Position numbers and translations under genes: made by a program
Notes under the pieces: generated by a model
The model's database searches: none
Seen by the model: only the letters and a program-made list of their open reading frames with translations
What the model was told of the DNA's origin: nothing
Source of the DNA: Leptospira weilii serovar Ranarum str. ICFT
GTDB taxonomy: Bacteria > Spirochaetota > Leptospiria > Leptospirales > Leptospiraceae
Length of the DNA: 64,000 nt
Reading direction: 5' to 3'
Assembly: GCF_000332415.1 (NCBI RefSeq)
Contig: NZ_AOHC02000041.1
Coordinates: 207,501-271,500, forward strand
In this document: positions 1-11,112 of the stretch, in pieces
How positions within the stretch are numbered: the stretch's first letter is position 1
Layout: each line of letters starts with the position of its first letter

Positions 1-2
1 TT

Positions 3-485
3 AAGGAAAAGTTATTGGTTTCTTGGATCGGACTCAGAGGCGCGGCTCCGATTATACTTGCTACCTTTCCGTTCGCGCAGGGAATCGAAGGATCGGATAA
101 GATCTTTCATTTGGTGTTTTTTACGGTACTCGTCTCGTTACTCGTTCAAGGAACGAGCGTTCCTCAAGTCGTTCGATGGCTCGGATTGGACGCGCCCTTG
201 GAACAAAGGGCCTCTTATCCGTTTGAATTCGAAAATCGGGAACAAAGCGATTCGAATCTTCTGGAATTCATCGTACCTTACGGATCGGATTCTGTGGGAA
301 AATCCGTATATTCCTTGAACTTTCCGGAGAATTCGTTGATTACCCTGGTCTATCGAGGAGATAAACATATCGTTCCAACAGGAAAAACTAAATTAGAAGA
401 AGGTGATGTCCTTTTGATTCTAACTCCTAAAGGAAGCGAGGATAAGATCCGGAAAATTCTTTCTAAAATAGAACCGGTAATCTAA
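3..485 (+). CDS. K+/H+ (cation/proton) antiporter, C-terminal part (5' cut by window edge)
   Basis: The frame is open from the window edge to a TAA at 483-485. The visible N-terminus carries the WIGLRGAAPI stretch typical of NhaP/CvrA-type cation:proton antiporters, followed by a last hydrophobic helix (about residues 30-50). The remaining ~100 residues look like a soluble RCK_C/TrkA-C regulatory domain (glycine- and acid-rich, ending in EEGDVLLIL). The protein would exchange K+ or Na+ for H+ across the inner membrane, with the cytosolic domain sensing a ligand. The true start lies outside the window. Family assignment is sound; ion specificity is not. Confidence 0.85.
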   Translation, partial: KEKLLVSWIGLRGAAPIILATFPFAQGIEGSDKIFHLVFFTVLVSLLVQGTSVPQVVRWLGLDAPLEQRASYPFEFENREQSDSNLLEFIVPYGSDSVGKSVYSLNFPENSLITLVYRGDKHIVPTGKTKLEEGDVLLILTPKGSEDKIRKILSKIEPVI

Positions 486-501
486 ATTACGAATCCATAA
501 A

Positions 502-1023
502 TTATATTTCGCGAATTTTTTCGATTTGATTTTTTATATTTTCTTCAAACTCAAAAAGAAATAATGCAAGTTCACGCGGTTTCCAAGAACGTTCTTTAAA
601 TCCTGATATTAAAAGGGCAATCTCCCGAGAATTATAAACTAAATTTTTTTGATAATGTGAAGGACATTCTTGAACAATTCTTGCTATTGCAAGCCTCATT
701 GATAGATACACGTTTGGAAAAACTTCAAATGCGTTTAATTCTTCATTTGGTTTAAGAATAACAAGTGGCTCAATATCTAATATACATATAGCAGTCAACG
801 CACCAACTTTGTGACGATCCAATCTCATTGACTCAGGATCGTTGTTGATACGATTTTTCCATATCTTCAATCTTTCAAAATATTCTGATATTGTAATATA
901 TAATTTACTTTCATCGATGTCAATATATCCATTTCGAAAAATATTTCTTTCGAAACATAGATTGACCATCCTTTGGATCGCTTCGAAACGTTCCGAAGTC
1001 GTACTACTTGGAGTAGATTTCAA
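502..1023 (-). CDS. Hypothetical protein, second gene of a low-GC two-gene cassette
   Basis: This 173-residue soluble protein has no domain I recognise. Its TTG start overlaps the stop of the upstream gene (TTGA, 1020-1023), so translation is probably coupled; an internal ATG at 969 is an alternative. It is helix-rich, with a hydrophobic segment around residues 72-90 and another around 110-125, and no signal peptide. Base composition is visibly more A+T-rich than the flanking antiporter and ArsR genes, which suggests acquisition. Small acidic partner first and larger protein second resembles toxin-antitoxin order, but no toxin motif is visible and the function is unknown. Confidence 0.7.
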   Translation of the reverse strand: MKSTPSSTTSERFEAIQRMVNLCFERNIFRNGYIDIDESKLYITISEYFERLKIWKNRINNDPESMRLDRHKVGALTAICILDIEPLVILKPNEELNAFEVFPNVYLSMRLAIARIVQECPSHYQKNLVYNSREIALLISGFKERSWKPRELALFLFEFEENIKNQIEKIREI

Positions 1024-1235
1024 GGGGATTTATTATAGTTGCGTTTTATAAGCTCAACAGCTTCTCCGTATGCAATGGAAAAGTTGTCTTGGATATTATC
1101 AAAAGCCTCTACCCATTTTGGCATAGATGTAGGCTCATCGTGATTATGGTCTTCCATTTCCTGAACAGCTTTATTAAGCGTTTCTAGGTTGTGTGTAGGT
1201 TCCTTAAATTTCGTTAAAGGATCCGGCGCGCTCAT
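1020..1235 (-). CDS. Small acidic hypothetical protein, first gene of the cassette
   Basis: This 71-residue protein starts with ATG at 1235 after a clear Shine-Dalgarno (AAGGAGAG on the minus strand, about 7 nt upstream). It is rich in D, E, N and H and has no membrane segment, signal peptide or recognised domain. Its stop overlaps the TTG of the next gene. The small acidic protein leading a larger partner is the layout of many antitoxin-toxin pairs, but this is inference from architecture only. A-T rich codon use sets it apart from its neighbours. Confidence 0.7.
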   Translation of the reverse strand: MSAPDPLTKFKEPTHNLETLNKAVQEMEDHNHDEPTSMPKWVEAFDNIQDNFSIAYGEAVELIKRNYNKSP

Positions 1236-1674
1236 AATCTCTCCTTCGTAAGAGGTTTTCTTTGAAACTTTATGAATCTAATGAAAGTTTCCCAAATCGA
1301 AACATTATAATGATTCGAATTAAGCCACTTATAGACACTAATAAACGATTGCATTATCCTAATAAAGGATAATATTCCTTTTTTTATCTTTTTTTATTAA
1401 AAAAGCCTCAAGCATAAATCAACGATTCTTTCGACTGTAATTTCTAACCGATTTTTACAAATAAACATACGTTTACCGCTTTGGCTACTTCCTAAAAAAG
1501 TTCGTCAGTGTCGATCCTTTTTCATAATTAAGAGCAGTTTAAACAGATTAATTCCATTTAGAGTCATTTCATCACGACTCCAAAACAGATCTCGTCCTAT
1601 AAGGGATAATTGGGTTTAAGAACTTTATGATATTCGAAAGCGATTTTTTTCGATTTCGGTTTTGAACGCTCGGA
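1236..1674. other. A+T-rich intergenic region
   Basis: No convincing gene in either strand. It holds the promoter and RBS of the gene starting at 1235 (minus), and a 7-bp perfect inverted repeat ATTATCC/GGATAAT at 1353-1373 that could be an operator or a weak plus-strand terminator, since a T-rich run follows at about 1376-1396. Confidence 0.5.
1353..1373. promoter_or_regulatory. Inverted repeat ATTATCC-N7-GGATAAT
   Basis: A perfect 7-bp inverted repeat with a 7-nt spacer lies about 120 bp upstream of the cassette start at 1235 and is followed on the plus strand by T-rich sequence. It could be a regulator site for the cassette or a weak terminator. The sequence alone does not decide between these. 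Confidence 0.3.
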
Positions 1675-1920
1675 TTATTTCTCCAAAAATTCCTTCAAAA
1701 TATTTAGAGCCTGATCCCAACCTTTGTCGGAATGTTCATAAGACGTCTGAGTGGGAAAATTTTCTTGGGTCAAAGAAAGAGAGGTCGAAGTTCCGTCCGT
1801 TTTCAATTCAAACGTGATGACGGAATTCTTTTCGGGAAGATCCGGAACACCTAAAAAACCGCTCCAATAACTGTATTGAAATATCTTTTCCTTTTCCAAC
1901 TTGAGAATCGTCCCGTGGTC
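1675..1920 (-). pseudogene. SRPBCC/AHSA1-domain protein, C-terminal remnant
   Basis: The 74-82 readable residues match the C-terminal half of an AHSA1-like SRPBCC domain: a short strand, the YSYWSGFLG segment, a strand ending in TFELKTDG, and a terminal helix after GWDQALN. In-frame sequence continues upstream only to a TAA at 1921-1923, and no RBS or N-terminal half is present. The only start would be an internal TTG at 1899. It is best read as a 5'-deleted relic. The intact SRPBCC domain of the ArsR fusion 200 bp away belongs to the same superfamily. Confidence 0.65.
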
Positions 1921-2060
1921 TTATATTTTTTTTGAGGATTAAACTTTGATTTATCCTAACGTCTCCCTCATAGAAGCCCATAAAAACGCATTTATAGAGA
2001 AGTTAGACATAATTCTCCCGTCTCAGTGGATTTGTGGGAACTCCTTCAAAACAAATCGGA

Positions 2061-2105
2061 TTGACAAATCGGCGTTTTGAATTATATGTGACTAATAGGT
2101 CACAT
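2061..2105 (+). promoter_or_regulatory. Promoter with palindromic operator over the start codon
   Basis: A consensus -35 TTGACA (2061-2066) is followed 16-17 bp later by a TATATG-like -10 (2083-2088). A perfect palindrome ATGTGAC-TAATAG-GTCACAT occupies 2086-2105 and covers the -10 edge, the predicted start point and the first two bases of the ATG. With transcription starting near 2095 the leader would be about 9 nt, so the mRNA is almost leaderless and no Shine-Dalgarno is visible. This fits an ArsR-type autorepressor site. Confidence 0.6.
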
Positions 2106-2892
2106 GTCAGAGGAAGAATTAGACCCGGTTTTCAAGGCCCTCGCTGACGAAAGTCGCAGGCGAATCCTGGATATCATTAAGAACCGACCCGGTATTTCTG
2201 TGGGAGAACTGACGGAGTTTTTTGAGTTCAGCCGTTTTGCGGTGATGAAACATCTCAAAGTTCTCTCCGAAGCGAATCTTCTCAAGATAGAAAAAAAAGG
2301 TAAGTTCAGAAGTATTCATCTCAATGCGATTCCGATTCAGATGATCTACGATCGTTGGATTTCGCAATACGGCAAACATTGGGCGAGCGCTCTGACACGA
2401 CTAAAATACGATATGGAAGGTGAAAGTAAAATGGAAGAAGTTAAACAAATTTATACTTTGTATATTAAAACGAACCTGGATAAACTCTGGGACACTTTGA
2501 TTCAATCCAAGATCACACCCGAATGGTTTGCCGGAATGGCAGTGACTTTCGAACCGAAAGTCGGAGCGAAACTGACCTACGATGTTACCGGTCCCGATGG
2601 AAACAAGATGTCGGTCGTTCAAGGAAAAGTGTTGGAGTTCGATCCGAAGAGAAAATTGGTTTATACTTTCAAATTGGATGCGGAACCTAAGGCGGCTGCG
2701 GACAGAGAATCCAGAGTCAGTTATGAACTGGAACCCGTGGGAGATTCCGTTAAATTAACCGTGATTCACGACGACTTCGACGGTAAAACTCCGACCTATC
2801 TCGGAACTTCTCAAGGTTGGCCGATGCACTTAAGCAACTTAAAGACGTTCGTCGAAACCGGTAAGGCGATGGACCTTCCGAAAATGCATTGA
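2104..2892 (+). CDS. ArsR-family HTH regulator fused to an SRPBCC (AHSA1-like) domain
   Basis: The 262-residue protein has two domains. Residues 1-~95 form an ArsR winged helix (VFKALADESRRRILDII; recognition segment FSRFAVMKHLKVL). Residues ~110-262 form an AHSA1/SRPBCC ligand-binding fold (WDTLIQSKITPEWF, HDDFDG, GWPMHLSNLKTFVETG). Genomes often carry these as two adjacent genes; here they are one frame, with ATG-bearing linker MEGESKMEEVKQ around residues 104-115 where a former start may lie. It probably represses its own near-leaderless promoter through the palindrome at 2086-2105 and responds to a hydrophobic ligand. The cysteine pairs of metal-sensing ArsR proteins are absent. Confidence 0.85.
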   Translation: MSEEELDPVFKALADESRRRILDIIKNRPGISVGELTEFFEFSRFAVMKHLKVLSEANLLKIEKKGKFRSIHLNAIPIQMIYDRWISQYGKHWASALTRLKYDMEGESKMEEVKQIYTLYIKTNLDKLWDTLIQSKITPEWFAGMAVTFEPKVGAKLTYDVTGPDGNKMSVVQGKVLEFDPKRKLVYTFKLDAEPKAAADRESRVSYELEPVGDSVKLTVIHDDFDGKTPTYLGTSQGWPMHLSNLKTFVETGKAMDLPKMH

Positions 2893-2917
2893 TATAAAAA
2901 AGGACGAACTGGGAGAA

Positions 2918-3340
2918 ATGAATATGATAAATTACGGTAAAATCAACGTGGTCGCGGGATTTTCGGCGATGTTGTTAGCGGCAATGGGCGGATTTGCGTT
3001 AGGCGCAACCTTCGATGCAAATGTAGTAAAGGACGGGCAATACGTTCTCAGCATCGTTCGTTTTTATCTGAGAGAAGGTCATTCGCACGGAATGCCGATC
3101 GCGATGTATAACATGGTCGTCGGTCTTTGGATTGATAAAGTCGTTCTTTCGGATCGCGCTAAGTTGATCGCTTCCTGGGCCGCGGTCTGCGGACTTCTTT
3201 TGCCGATCGGTCTCGCGATGAAAGGCGCCGCCGGCGCTCCCGCAAATTTTCCGCCGGTCGGACTTCCGGGTATTCTTGGAATGTTCACTTCGATCGTTCT
3301 TCTTTTGATCGGAGCGCTCCGTATTCAAAGAAAAGCGTAA
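2918..3340 (+). CDS. Small integral membrane protein
   Basis: This 140-residue protein has about four hydrophobic segments (residues ~8-30, ~60-72, ~80-100, ~115-135), with a histidine motif GHSHG near residue 56 in the second loop. The start ATG follows a GGGAGAA box. It begins 26 bp after the ArsR-SRPBCC gene on the same strand with no terminator between, so the two are probably cotranscribed and this may be the regulator's target. No family assigned. Confidence 0.75.
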   Translation: MNMINYGKINVVAGFSAMLLAAMGGFALGATFDANVVKDGQYVLSIVRFYLREGHSHGMPIAMYNMVVGLWIDKVVLSDRAKLIASWAAVCGLLLPIGLAMKGAAGAPANFPPVGLPGILGMFTSIVLLLIGALRIQRKA

Positions 3341-3346
3341 GAAGCC

Positions 3347-3386
3347 GAAACGACGCGTACCGATATCATATCGGTGCGCGTTTCTT
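3347..3386 (+). terminator. Rho-independent terminator
   Basis: A long, nearly perfect hairpin built from CGCG-ACCGATAT and ATATCGGT-CGCG, extended by GAAA/TTTC, ends in a TTTCTTTC tract right after the membrane protein stop at 3340. It closes the ArsR-SRPBCC/membrane-protein operon. Confidence 0.75.
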
Positions 3387-3780
3387 TCTATCTTAACGTG
3401 AATACATAAGAACTTTAAAAAATACTAAACTACACTTCGAATATTTTTATTTCAGAACCAACCCGTGTTTTCCGTCGGACCTGAAACGATGGTTTCTCCG
3501 GAAGACCGTTCTTCGGTATTCGCGTGTAGGTCATTCTTTCCAAACATGATGTTGTTTCGCCCGTTTTATATCTTTCGGCTTCGGACAATCGAATCTTTCA
3601 GAACCTATTTTTCCTATCAAATCATTTTGTAAAAGAAGCGACCTCGCGAATTTTCCCGCGATTGGATTTTTCATTCCATGAAATAAATTTCCGACTCGGC
3701 TTCGGATTTTTTACGATAATGAATTGACTTTTCTAAAAACACACTCAGACTTTCTTCCACTCTTTAAGGAGATTACCCAA
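3387..3780. other. Intergenic region
   Basis: No gene seen. It includes the upstream region of the secreted protein at 3781, with a possible -10 GATAAT at 3715-3720 and the Shine-Dalgarno AAGGAG at 3766-3771. Confidence 0.4.
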
Positions 3781-4143
3781 ATGTTTCGAATCATTTCAAG
3801 ATCATTCCTCGTCCTTCTGGTGTTCGGTTTTATTTCAACCGCTTACGCACAGATCGGTCAAATCAACGCCTCTTCGATCAGCGGTAAATATAAGGTTACC
3901 GGAACCAATCCGGACGGCTCGTCTTACGGCGGAAGTGTTACGATCACACAATCCGACGGAGAATATCTCTTTACCTGGACCGTTGCGGGTCAAAGTTTTA
4001 CGGGAACCGGGAGTTTGGACGGAACTACGTTAACCGTGGATTGGGGACAAGCGGATCCGGTTATCTACGAGGTGAAAAACGGCGGCAGACTTTTGGAAGG
4101 AACTTGGGCGGCAGGAAGCGCCACCGAGACCTTAAGAAAATAA
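3781..4143 (+). CDS. Secreted hypothetical protein (beta-rich, signal peptide)
   Basis: The ATG at 3781 is preferred over upstream codons because AAGGAG sits 9 nt before it and the product then starts with a classical signal peptide (hydrophobic residues ~5-18, cleavage after AYA). The mature ~97 residues are strand-forming and G/T/S-rich, with YKVTGTNPDG, GTGSLDGTTL and LLEGTW stretches. This resembles a family of small exported beta proteins whose function I do not know. It is monocistronic between two terminators. Confidence 0.75.
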   Translation: MFRIISRSFLVLLVFGFISTAYAQIGQINASSISGKYKVTGTNPDGSSYGGSVTITQSDGEYLFTWTVAGQSFTGTGSLDGTTLTVDWGQADPVIYEVKNGGRLLEGTWAAGSATETLRK

Positions 4144-4208
4144 TAATATACGAATGTGCGAATGGGTTTGATCGCGCCGATATGCGACGGCGCGAGCCGA
4201 CCTGAAAG

Positions 4209-4245
4209 ACGATTCTCCGTTTAAACGTCTTAAACGGAGAATCGT
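4209..4245. terminator. Bidirectional terminator
   Basis: A perfect 16-bp stem (ACGATTCTCCGTTTAA and its complement) with a 5-nt loop lies between two convergent genes ending at 4143 and 4251. It serves both strands. Confidence 0.8.
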
Positions 4246-4250
4246 TTGTG

Positions 4251-6011
<1,761 letters not shown>

Positions 6012-6118
6012 GTGGATTCTTACCTCTCAATTATGCCCAATAGTTAAAACCATTCGGAAGAGATGTCAAGCGTACAAAGAGAACTAACCTCCCGTCTTAT
6101 CCTCTTCTTTCGATTTTT

Positions 6119-6694
6119 TTAATTTTGGCAATTCTCCGAATAATATGCTTGTGCAATTTCGAGATAGAGGCGTCCGGACTCGTATCGGGCCTCGTTCATC
6201 CTCACGTTTGTAAGAGCGCCCGCGGCTTTATAAGTCGTGTATTGACTGACCCCGTTCAGGATCGGAATCGTAAGTAAAAGTCTCGTTCCCGGTCCGACCG
6301 TCGGCGGCAAACTGCTTGTGGAAAATCCTCCGGTAAGAGGATTCGGTTCCGTATAATACGGATTGAAGTGAGAATTCGGTCCGGGGATTCTATAAAATTT
6401 ATTGTACACCAAAGACAAGGACGGGAAGAAGGACGCGAAAGCCGCGGCTTTTTGAGAATCCGCTTGTTGGATCGCTTCTTCTTTGAGAGCGATTCGTTCC
6501 GTTCTTTCCACGGCGTAGGCATAAAGTTCGTCTATGGTCAACTCCTGTTCCGGGGAAATACTTTTGATTTTTTCGGTCGTAACTCCGGTCACTTCTTCGA
6601 GTCTCGGTTCCACAAACCCGTCGTTGGTTTTGATCGTTGAGTCGTCCGTACAACCGGAAACAAAAAACGAAAGAAAAAGAAAGGCCCGATTCAA
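6119..6694 (-). pseudogene. TolC-type outer-membrane efflux lipoprotein, N-terminal half only
   Basis: The readable frame gives a lipoprotein-type signal (FLFLSFFVSGC) and then a region like the first repeat of TolC/OprM proteins: LTIDELYAYAVERTERI, KAAAFASFFPSLSL, a glycine-rich strand, and the helix ending in EIAQAYY. It then stops at ENCQN, about half way through a normal ~450-residue TolC. The frame is open to 7015, but those extra ~107 upstream residues do not resemble an exporter. A TTG at 6694 would be the likeliest original start. The second half is absent downstream. It lies next to two RND fragments in the same orientation, as a remnant of one tripartite efflux operon. Confidence 0.7.
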
Positions 6695-7026
6695 CGTACA
6701 AAATACATCTTCGGACTTATATCTCAATATGAATTGTGAAACCGCATTTTTATCAATGAGTTTTTCGCGTTTAGATACCAATTCAAATTTTGAAACGACG
6801 ACCTCATCAGAACTGTTTTTAAAAAGATCTTTGGATTTAGAACGGACCTCGAAACTGGACGGCGATTTTACTTTCAACTTTTTATCCGATCCGTATTGAT
6901 TGTTCCGACAAACTGTTTCGCTGAAAAATTTCTTGAAAACGAACCTCCAGTCCGTCTCCCGGTAAAATAAGGCCGATTTTTTGACTTGGCATGGAAGGCG
7001 ACCGAATAGATTCATTTTTTCTAATA

Positions 7027-7748
7027 TTACTTCGATTCATTTTTTGTTTTTTTATGTTTGGACGCAAAAGTCGGCTCCGGAAATACGAAAGTCGGAGTTC
7101 CGACTTCTTCCTTCTTTTCCTTTTCGCCGAGATAATAAGCGGCGGGAACAACCAAAAGTGTGATCAAGGTGGAAAGTGTCATCCCGCCTAAGATCGTCAC
7201 GGCCATCGGGATTCTCGTTTCCGCGCCGGGTCCGAGAGCCAATGCGGGAGGAATCGCGGCGGCGATCGAACTGAGAGAAGTCATAAGCACGGGTCGCAAA
7301 CGGATCGGACAACCTTCTTTGACGGATTCTCGGATGTTTTTTCCGGTCGATCGAACGTGGTTTACGAACTCCACGAGAAGAATCGAATTCTTTTTTACCA
7401 AACCTAAAAGGAGAATCAGCCCGATAAAACTGTACATGTTGAACGACTGGCCGAATAGATAAAGAGCGACTAACGCGCCCGTAAAACTGAAAGGCATTGC
7501 GAGAAGGATATACAGAGGTTGTTTCAAACTGTTGAATTGACTCGCAAGGATCATATACGAAAGAAGAATTCCGAATATAAGAGCGAGAACCAGGCTGTTC
7601 CCGGATTCTTTTGCCGTTTTAGCGGAACCGGTCACGGCGACGGAATAACCTTCGGGAAGAATTTCCTTTGCGATCTCAAGAGCCTTTTCCGTGGAAACGG
7701 TTTGACCTAAGGCGGGAGCGGGATTTCCAAAAACACGAATCGCTCTTT

Positions 7749-7770
<22 letters not shown>
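7027..7770 (-). pseudogene. RND efflux transporter, C-terminal fragment
   Basis: About 245 residues correspond to roughly the last quarter of an AcrB/MdtC-like RND pump: ITRINLERAIRVFGNP, then TM8-TM12 (ALIFGILLSYMILASQF; NMYSFIGLILLLGLVKKNSILLVEF; RPVLMTSLSSIAAAIPPALA; STLITLLVVPAAYYL). The segment joins directly, in another frame, to the end of the fragment at 7749-8786. The ~300 residues that should separate them are missing. The C-terminus ends with a VGTPT segment encoded by GTCGGAGTTCCGAC, akin to the dispersed repeat motif. It is not functional as it stands. Confidence 0.8.
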
Positions 7771-8786
<1,016 letters not shown>

Positions 8787-8898
8787 GCTTCGAGCGATTT
8801 ACTTTATTATCGCTTTCCTGATAAAAAGAAAGAAGGAACGATGGTCGCCGTTCGGATTTTTGCCGTAGGCAAAACGATCAAATTTTTGGAGGCGGAAA
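8787..8898. other. Intergenic region before the SDR gene
   Basis: This divergent spacer between the RND relic and the dehydrogenase gene contains the GGAGG Shine-Dalgarno at about 8887-8892 for the ATG at 8899. No other feature is evident. Confidence 0.4.
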
Positions 8899-9864
8899 AT
8901 GAAGATTTTTATCACAGGAGCGTCGGGTTTTGTAGGAGAGGCGGCGACTCGGATTCTATCTAAAAAACATACCGTGAAGGCGATGTCTCGTTCGGAAAAA
9001 ACCGACGCAGTAATTTCCAAGGCGGGAGGGGAACCGGTTCGCAGCGAACTCAATTCCGTGGATCCGAATGTTTTGAAAGGAATCGACGTTGTGATTCACA
9101 GCGCCGCATACGTGGAACAGTGGGGACCGTTCCGGGATTTTTGGAAGGTCAACGTGGAAGGAACCGCTCAACTTTTGGAAGTTGCTCGCAAAGCCGGTGT
9201 TAAACGGTTTATCTTTATCGGGACCGAGGCCGCTCTTTTTTACGGACAACCGATGGTCGACATAGACGAGTCGTATCCTTATCCGAAAAATTCTCCCTTT
9301 CCTTATTCCAAGACAAAAGCGGAAGCGGAGAAACTCGTATTAAAAGCGAATTCTTCCGAGATGCAGACTTTATCGATCCGTCCTCGTTTGATTTGGGGGC
9401 CCGGAGATAAAACGGTACTTCCCGTTCTTTTAAGGATGATCGCGGACGGAAATTTTTCCTGGATCGACGGCGGAAAGGCTCTTACGAACACGACTCATAT
9501 CTACAACTTGGTTCATTCGATCGAACTCGCTCTAACAAAAGGTCGGGGCGGTAAGGCTTATTTTGTTACGGACGACGAAGTATTCCATTTTCGTAATTTT
9601 CTGGAATCTCTTCTTGCGACTCAGAAAGTCGTCGCTCCGAATCGTTCCGTTCCGGGTTGGCTCGCTCGTTTTTTAGCGAGGATCGTCGAAGGAGTTTGGA
9701 AACTTTTCGGAATTAAAAACGAACCGCCTCTAACCCGTTTCAGCGCGAGTATCATGTCTCGAGATTGTACGATCAAAATCGACAACGCAAAAAAAGATTT
9801 GGGTTATTCTCCGTTGCTGACGGTTCGACAAGGACTTGCGGAAATGCCGGTTCTAACTTCTTAA
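8899..9864 (+). CDS. NAD(P)-dependent epimerase/dehydratase, extended SDR family
   Basis: The 321-residue protein has the Rossmann motif GASGFVG at residues 7-13, the NAD-binding DVVIHSAAY strand (~63-71), a Tyr-Lys pair in YSKTK (~137-141) and the RPRLIWGPGD segment typical of 3-beta-hydroxysteroid dehydrogenase/isomerase-like SDRs. It likely oxidises or reduces a sugar, sterol-like or polyketide substrate; the substrate is unknown. GGAGG lies 8 nt before the ATG. It stands alone, downstream of the efflux relic. Confidence 0.88.
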   Translation: MKIFITGASGFVGEAATRILSKKHTVKAMSRSEKTDAVISKAGGEPVRSELNSVDPNVLKGIDVVIHSAAYVEQWGPFRDFWKVNVEGTAQLLEVARKAGVKRFIFIGTEAALFYGQPMVDIDESYPYPKNSPFPYSKTKAEAEKLVLKANSSEMQTLSIRPRLIWGPGDKTVLPVLLRMIADGNFSWIDGGKALTNTTHIYNLVHSIELALTKGRGGKAYFVTDDEVFHFRNFLESLLATQKVVAPNRSVPGWLARFLARIVEGVWKLFGIKNEPPLTRFSASIMSRDCTIKIDNAKKDLGYSPLLTVRQGLAEMPVLTS

Positions 9865-9900
9865 AATTTAGAGTTGTTCTAGTAAAGGCGGCTTTATCCT

Positions 9901-9918
9901 GCCGCACTCGCGTGCGGC
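9901..9918 (+). terminator. Possible terminator hairpin
   Basis: GCCGCAC-TCGC-GTGCGGC is a perfect 7-bp G+C-rich hairpin 36 bp after the SDR stop. The T-tract behind it is poor, so it may act only as an attenuating or mRNA-stabilising structure. Confidence 0.4.
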
Positions 9919-9948
9919 GCTTGAATTATCTCCGCATTGTGTTTGTAG

Positions 9949-10227
9949 CGAAGTTTTTCCGATTGTAAGATTTTAATTTTCCCTTATACTCCCTTGTATT
10001 TCGCTTTAAAATCTCAAGAGGAATGGTACACGAAACATTCGGGAGATTTTCATAAACAATTAGAATATTCTATTTTTGGAATGTATATGTTGACCGCCGG
10101 GCTTGCGTATTTTGCGCCGAAAAGAATCGTAGACTCCGAAGACTCGGACGTAAATATCTACAGTCCCATCTTTGCGCACAAGGCGTTGATACCGTTTTCT
10201 TTGTCGTTACTTGTGATTACATTTTAA
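9949..10227 (+). pseudogene. Small membrane protein, probably 5'-truncated
   Basis: The frame opens at 9949 after a TAG and runs to TAA at 10225-10227. There is no ATG before residue ~45 and no RBS; a TTG at 9994 is the first usable start. The product has hydrophobic stretches at FGMYMLTAGLAYF and the C-terminal LIPFSLSLLVITF. It ends 9 bp before the YceI-like gene, so it was probably the first gene of that pair. It is either a real ~77-residue protein starting at TTG or, more likely, a remnant. Confidence 0.45.
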
Positions 10228-10236
10228 GGAGTTATA

Positions 10237-10788
10237 ATGGAGATGAAAAATTTCAATCGACTCGTTTTTTTACTTTTAGCGTTTGGCGCTTCTCAAGGAT
10301 ACGCGTCCGAGATTCTCAAAAAAGAAATCAACTTTTTGGCGATTCATCCGATGAAAGAGGTCCATGGAATATGCGAAGAAGTGCAAGTTGAATCTCCGCA
10401 GATTCAGATGTCGGGAGGCGGATATAAACTCAATTCTCCCTTTCAAATCAAAATTCCGATTTTGAGAATTCATTCCGGAGATGAAGGTCGAGATTCTCAT
10501 ATCATGGAAATCTTAGGTTATCCCGAAACACCCGAGATCGTCGCGGTCGTAGAGTCCGTCACAACTTCCGGCGAAACGTATTTGATTCGAGGTAAATTGA
10601 CGATTCACGGATTGACTCGAGACTTTCAGTCTTCCGGTAAAGTGGAACCGAAGGATCCGGGACAGATTCGAATATTCGGAAAAGTCGATATTCGGTTCTC
10701 GGATTTCAAACTCGAAAAACCGTCTCTATTATTTATAACGGCAAAAGAAGAGATCGAAATCGGTTATGACTTTTTAATCAAGATCTAA
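10237..10788 (+). CDS. YceI-like periplasmic protein
   Basis: This 183-residue protein has an N-terminal signal (residues ~7-22, cleavage near GYA-SE) and a YceI-type lipocalin-like beta barrel, as shown by spaced strands and the segment YLIRGKLTIHGLTRDF, which matches the family's LTI(H/R)G(V/L)T(R/K) signature. Such proteins bind polyisoprenoid or other amphiphilic ligands in the periplasm. The start follows AAGGAG at about 10226-10231. It closely follows the truncated membrane protein. Confidence 0.82.
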   Translation: MEMKNFNRLVFLLLAFGASQGYASEILKKEINFLAIHPMKEVHGICEEVQVESPQIQMSGGGYKLNSPFQIKIPILRIHSGDEGRDSHIMEILGYPETPEIVAVVESVTTSGETYLIRGKLTIHGLTRDFQSSGKVEPKDPGQIRIFGKVDIRFSDFKLEKPSLLFITAKEEIEIGYDFLIKI

Positions 10789-11025
10789 TCGAAATTTAGA
10801 ATTTCATTCCGAACTTATAACGTGTTCCAAAACTCACTGAGCGATTTTTAGAGAGTGAAGTGTCGAGTTTCCTTCCGCTCATCGGAATGATTGAGCGGAT
10901 CACCGGAGCGTTGTCGCTTTCGATCGTAGTTTACGTTTCAAATCGAAATCTAGAATTATTTCTTGACATTCCCTCGAATGTGAAATCGATATGATTGTTT
11001 CGTAAAGTACGGAAAGGTTTAAGAT
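10789..11025. other. Intergenic region with hairpin
   Basis: No long frame is seen. CCGCTCA-N10-TGAGCGG (10875-10898) is a 7-bp inverted repeat. A TTGACA-like -35 (10962-10967) may belong to a promoter for the small membrane gene at 11026. The RBS GGAAAGG lies at 11011-11017. Confidence 0.35.
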
Positions 11026-11112
11026 ATGTCTTCGTTATTGCTTACCCTTGTTTTATTTTACATTTTAGGAATGTATCTCATTCATTACGTGGTAACTAAA
11101 AAAGAAATATGA
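11026..11112 (+). CDS. 28-residue single-span membrane protein, coupled to the next gene
   Basis: ATG at 11026 follows GGAAAGG at 8 nt spacing and encodes 28 residues: a hydrophobic helix (SLLLTLVLFYILGMYLI) followed by a basic tail (TKKEI). Its TGA (11110-11112) overlaps the ATG of the next membrane protein (11109) in an ATGA junction. Clear SD, TM-helix composition and coupling make it a believable small protein, perhaps a partner or translational leader for the 199-residue protein. Confidence 0.6.
   Translation: MSSLLLTLVLFYILGMYLIHYVVTKKEI

Noticed and set aside
3724..3780. Upstream start for the secreted protein at 3781
   Set aside because: The TTG at 3724 lacks an RBS and would spoil the signal peptide; AAGGAG supports ATG 3781.
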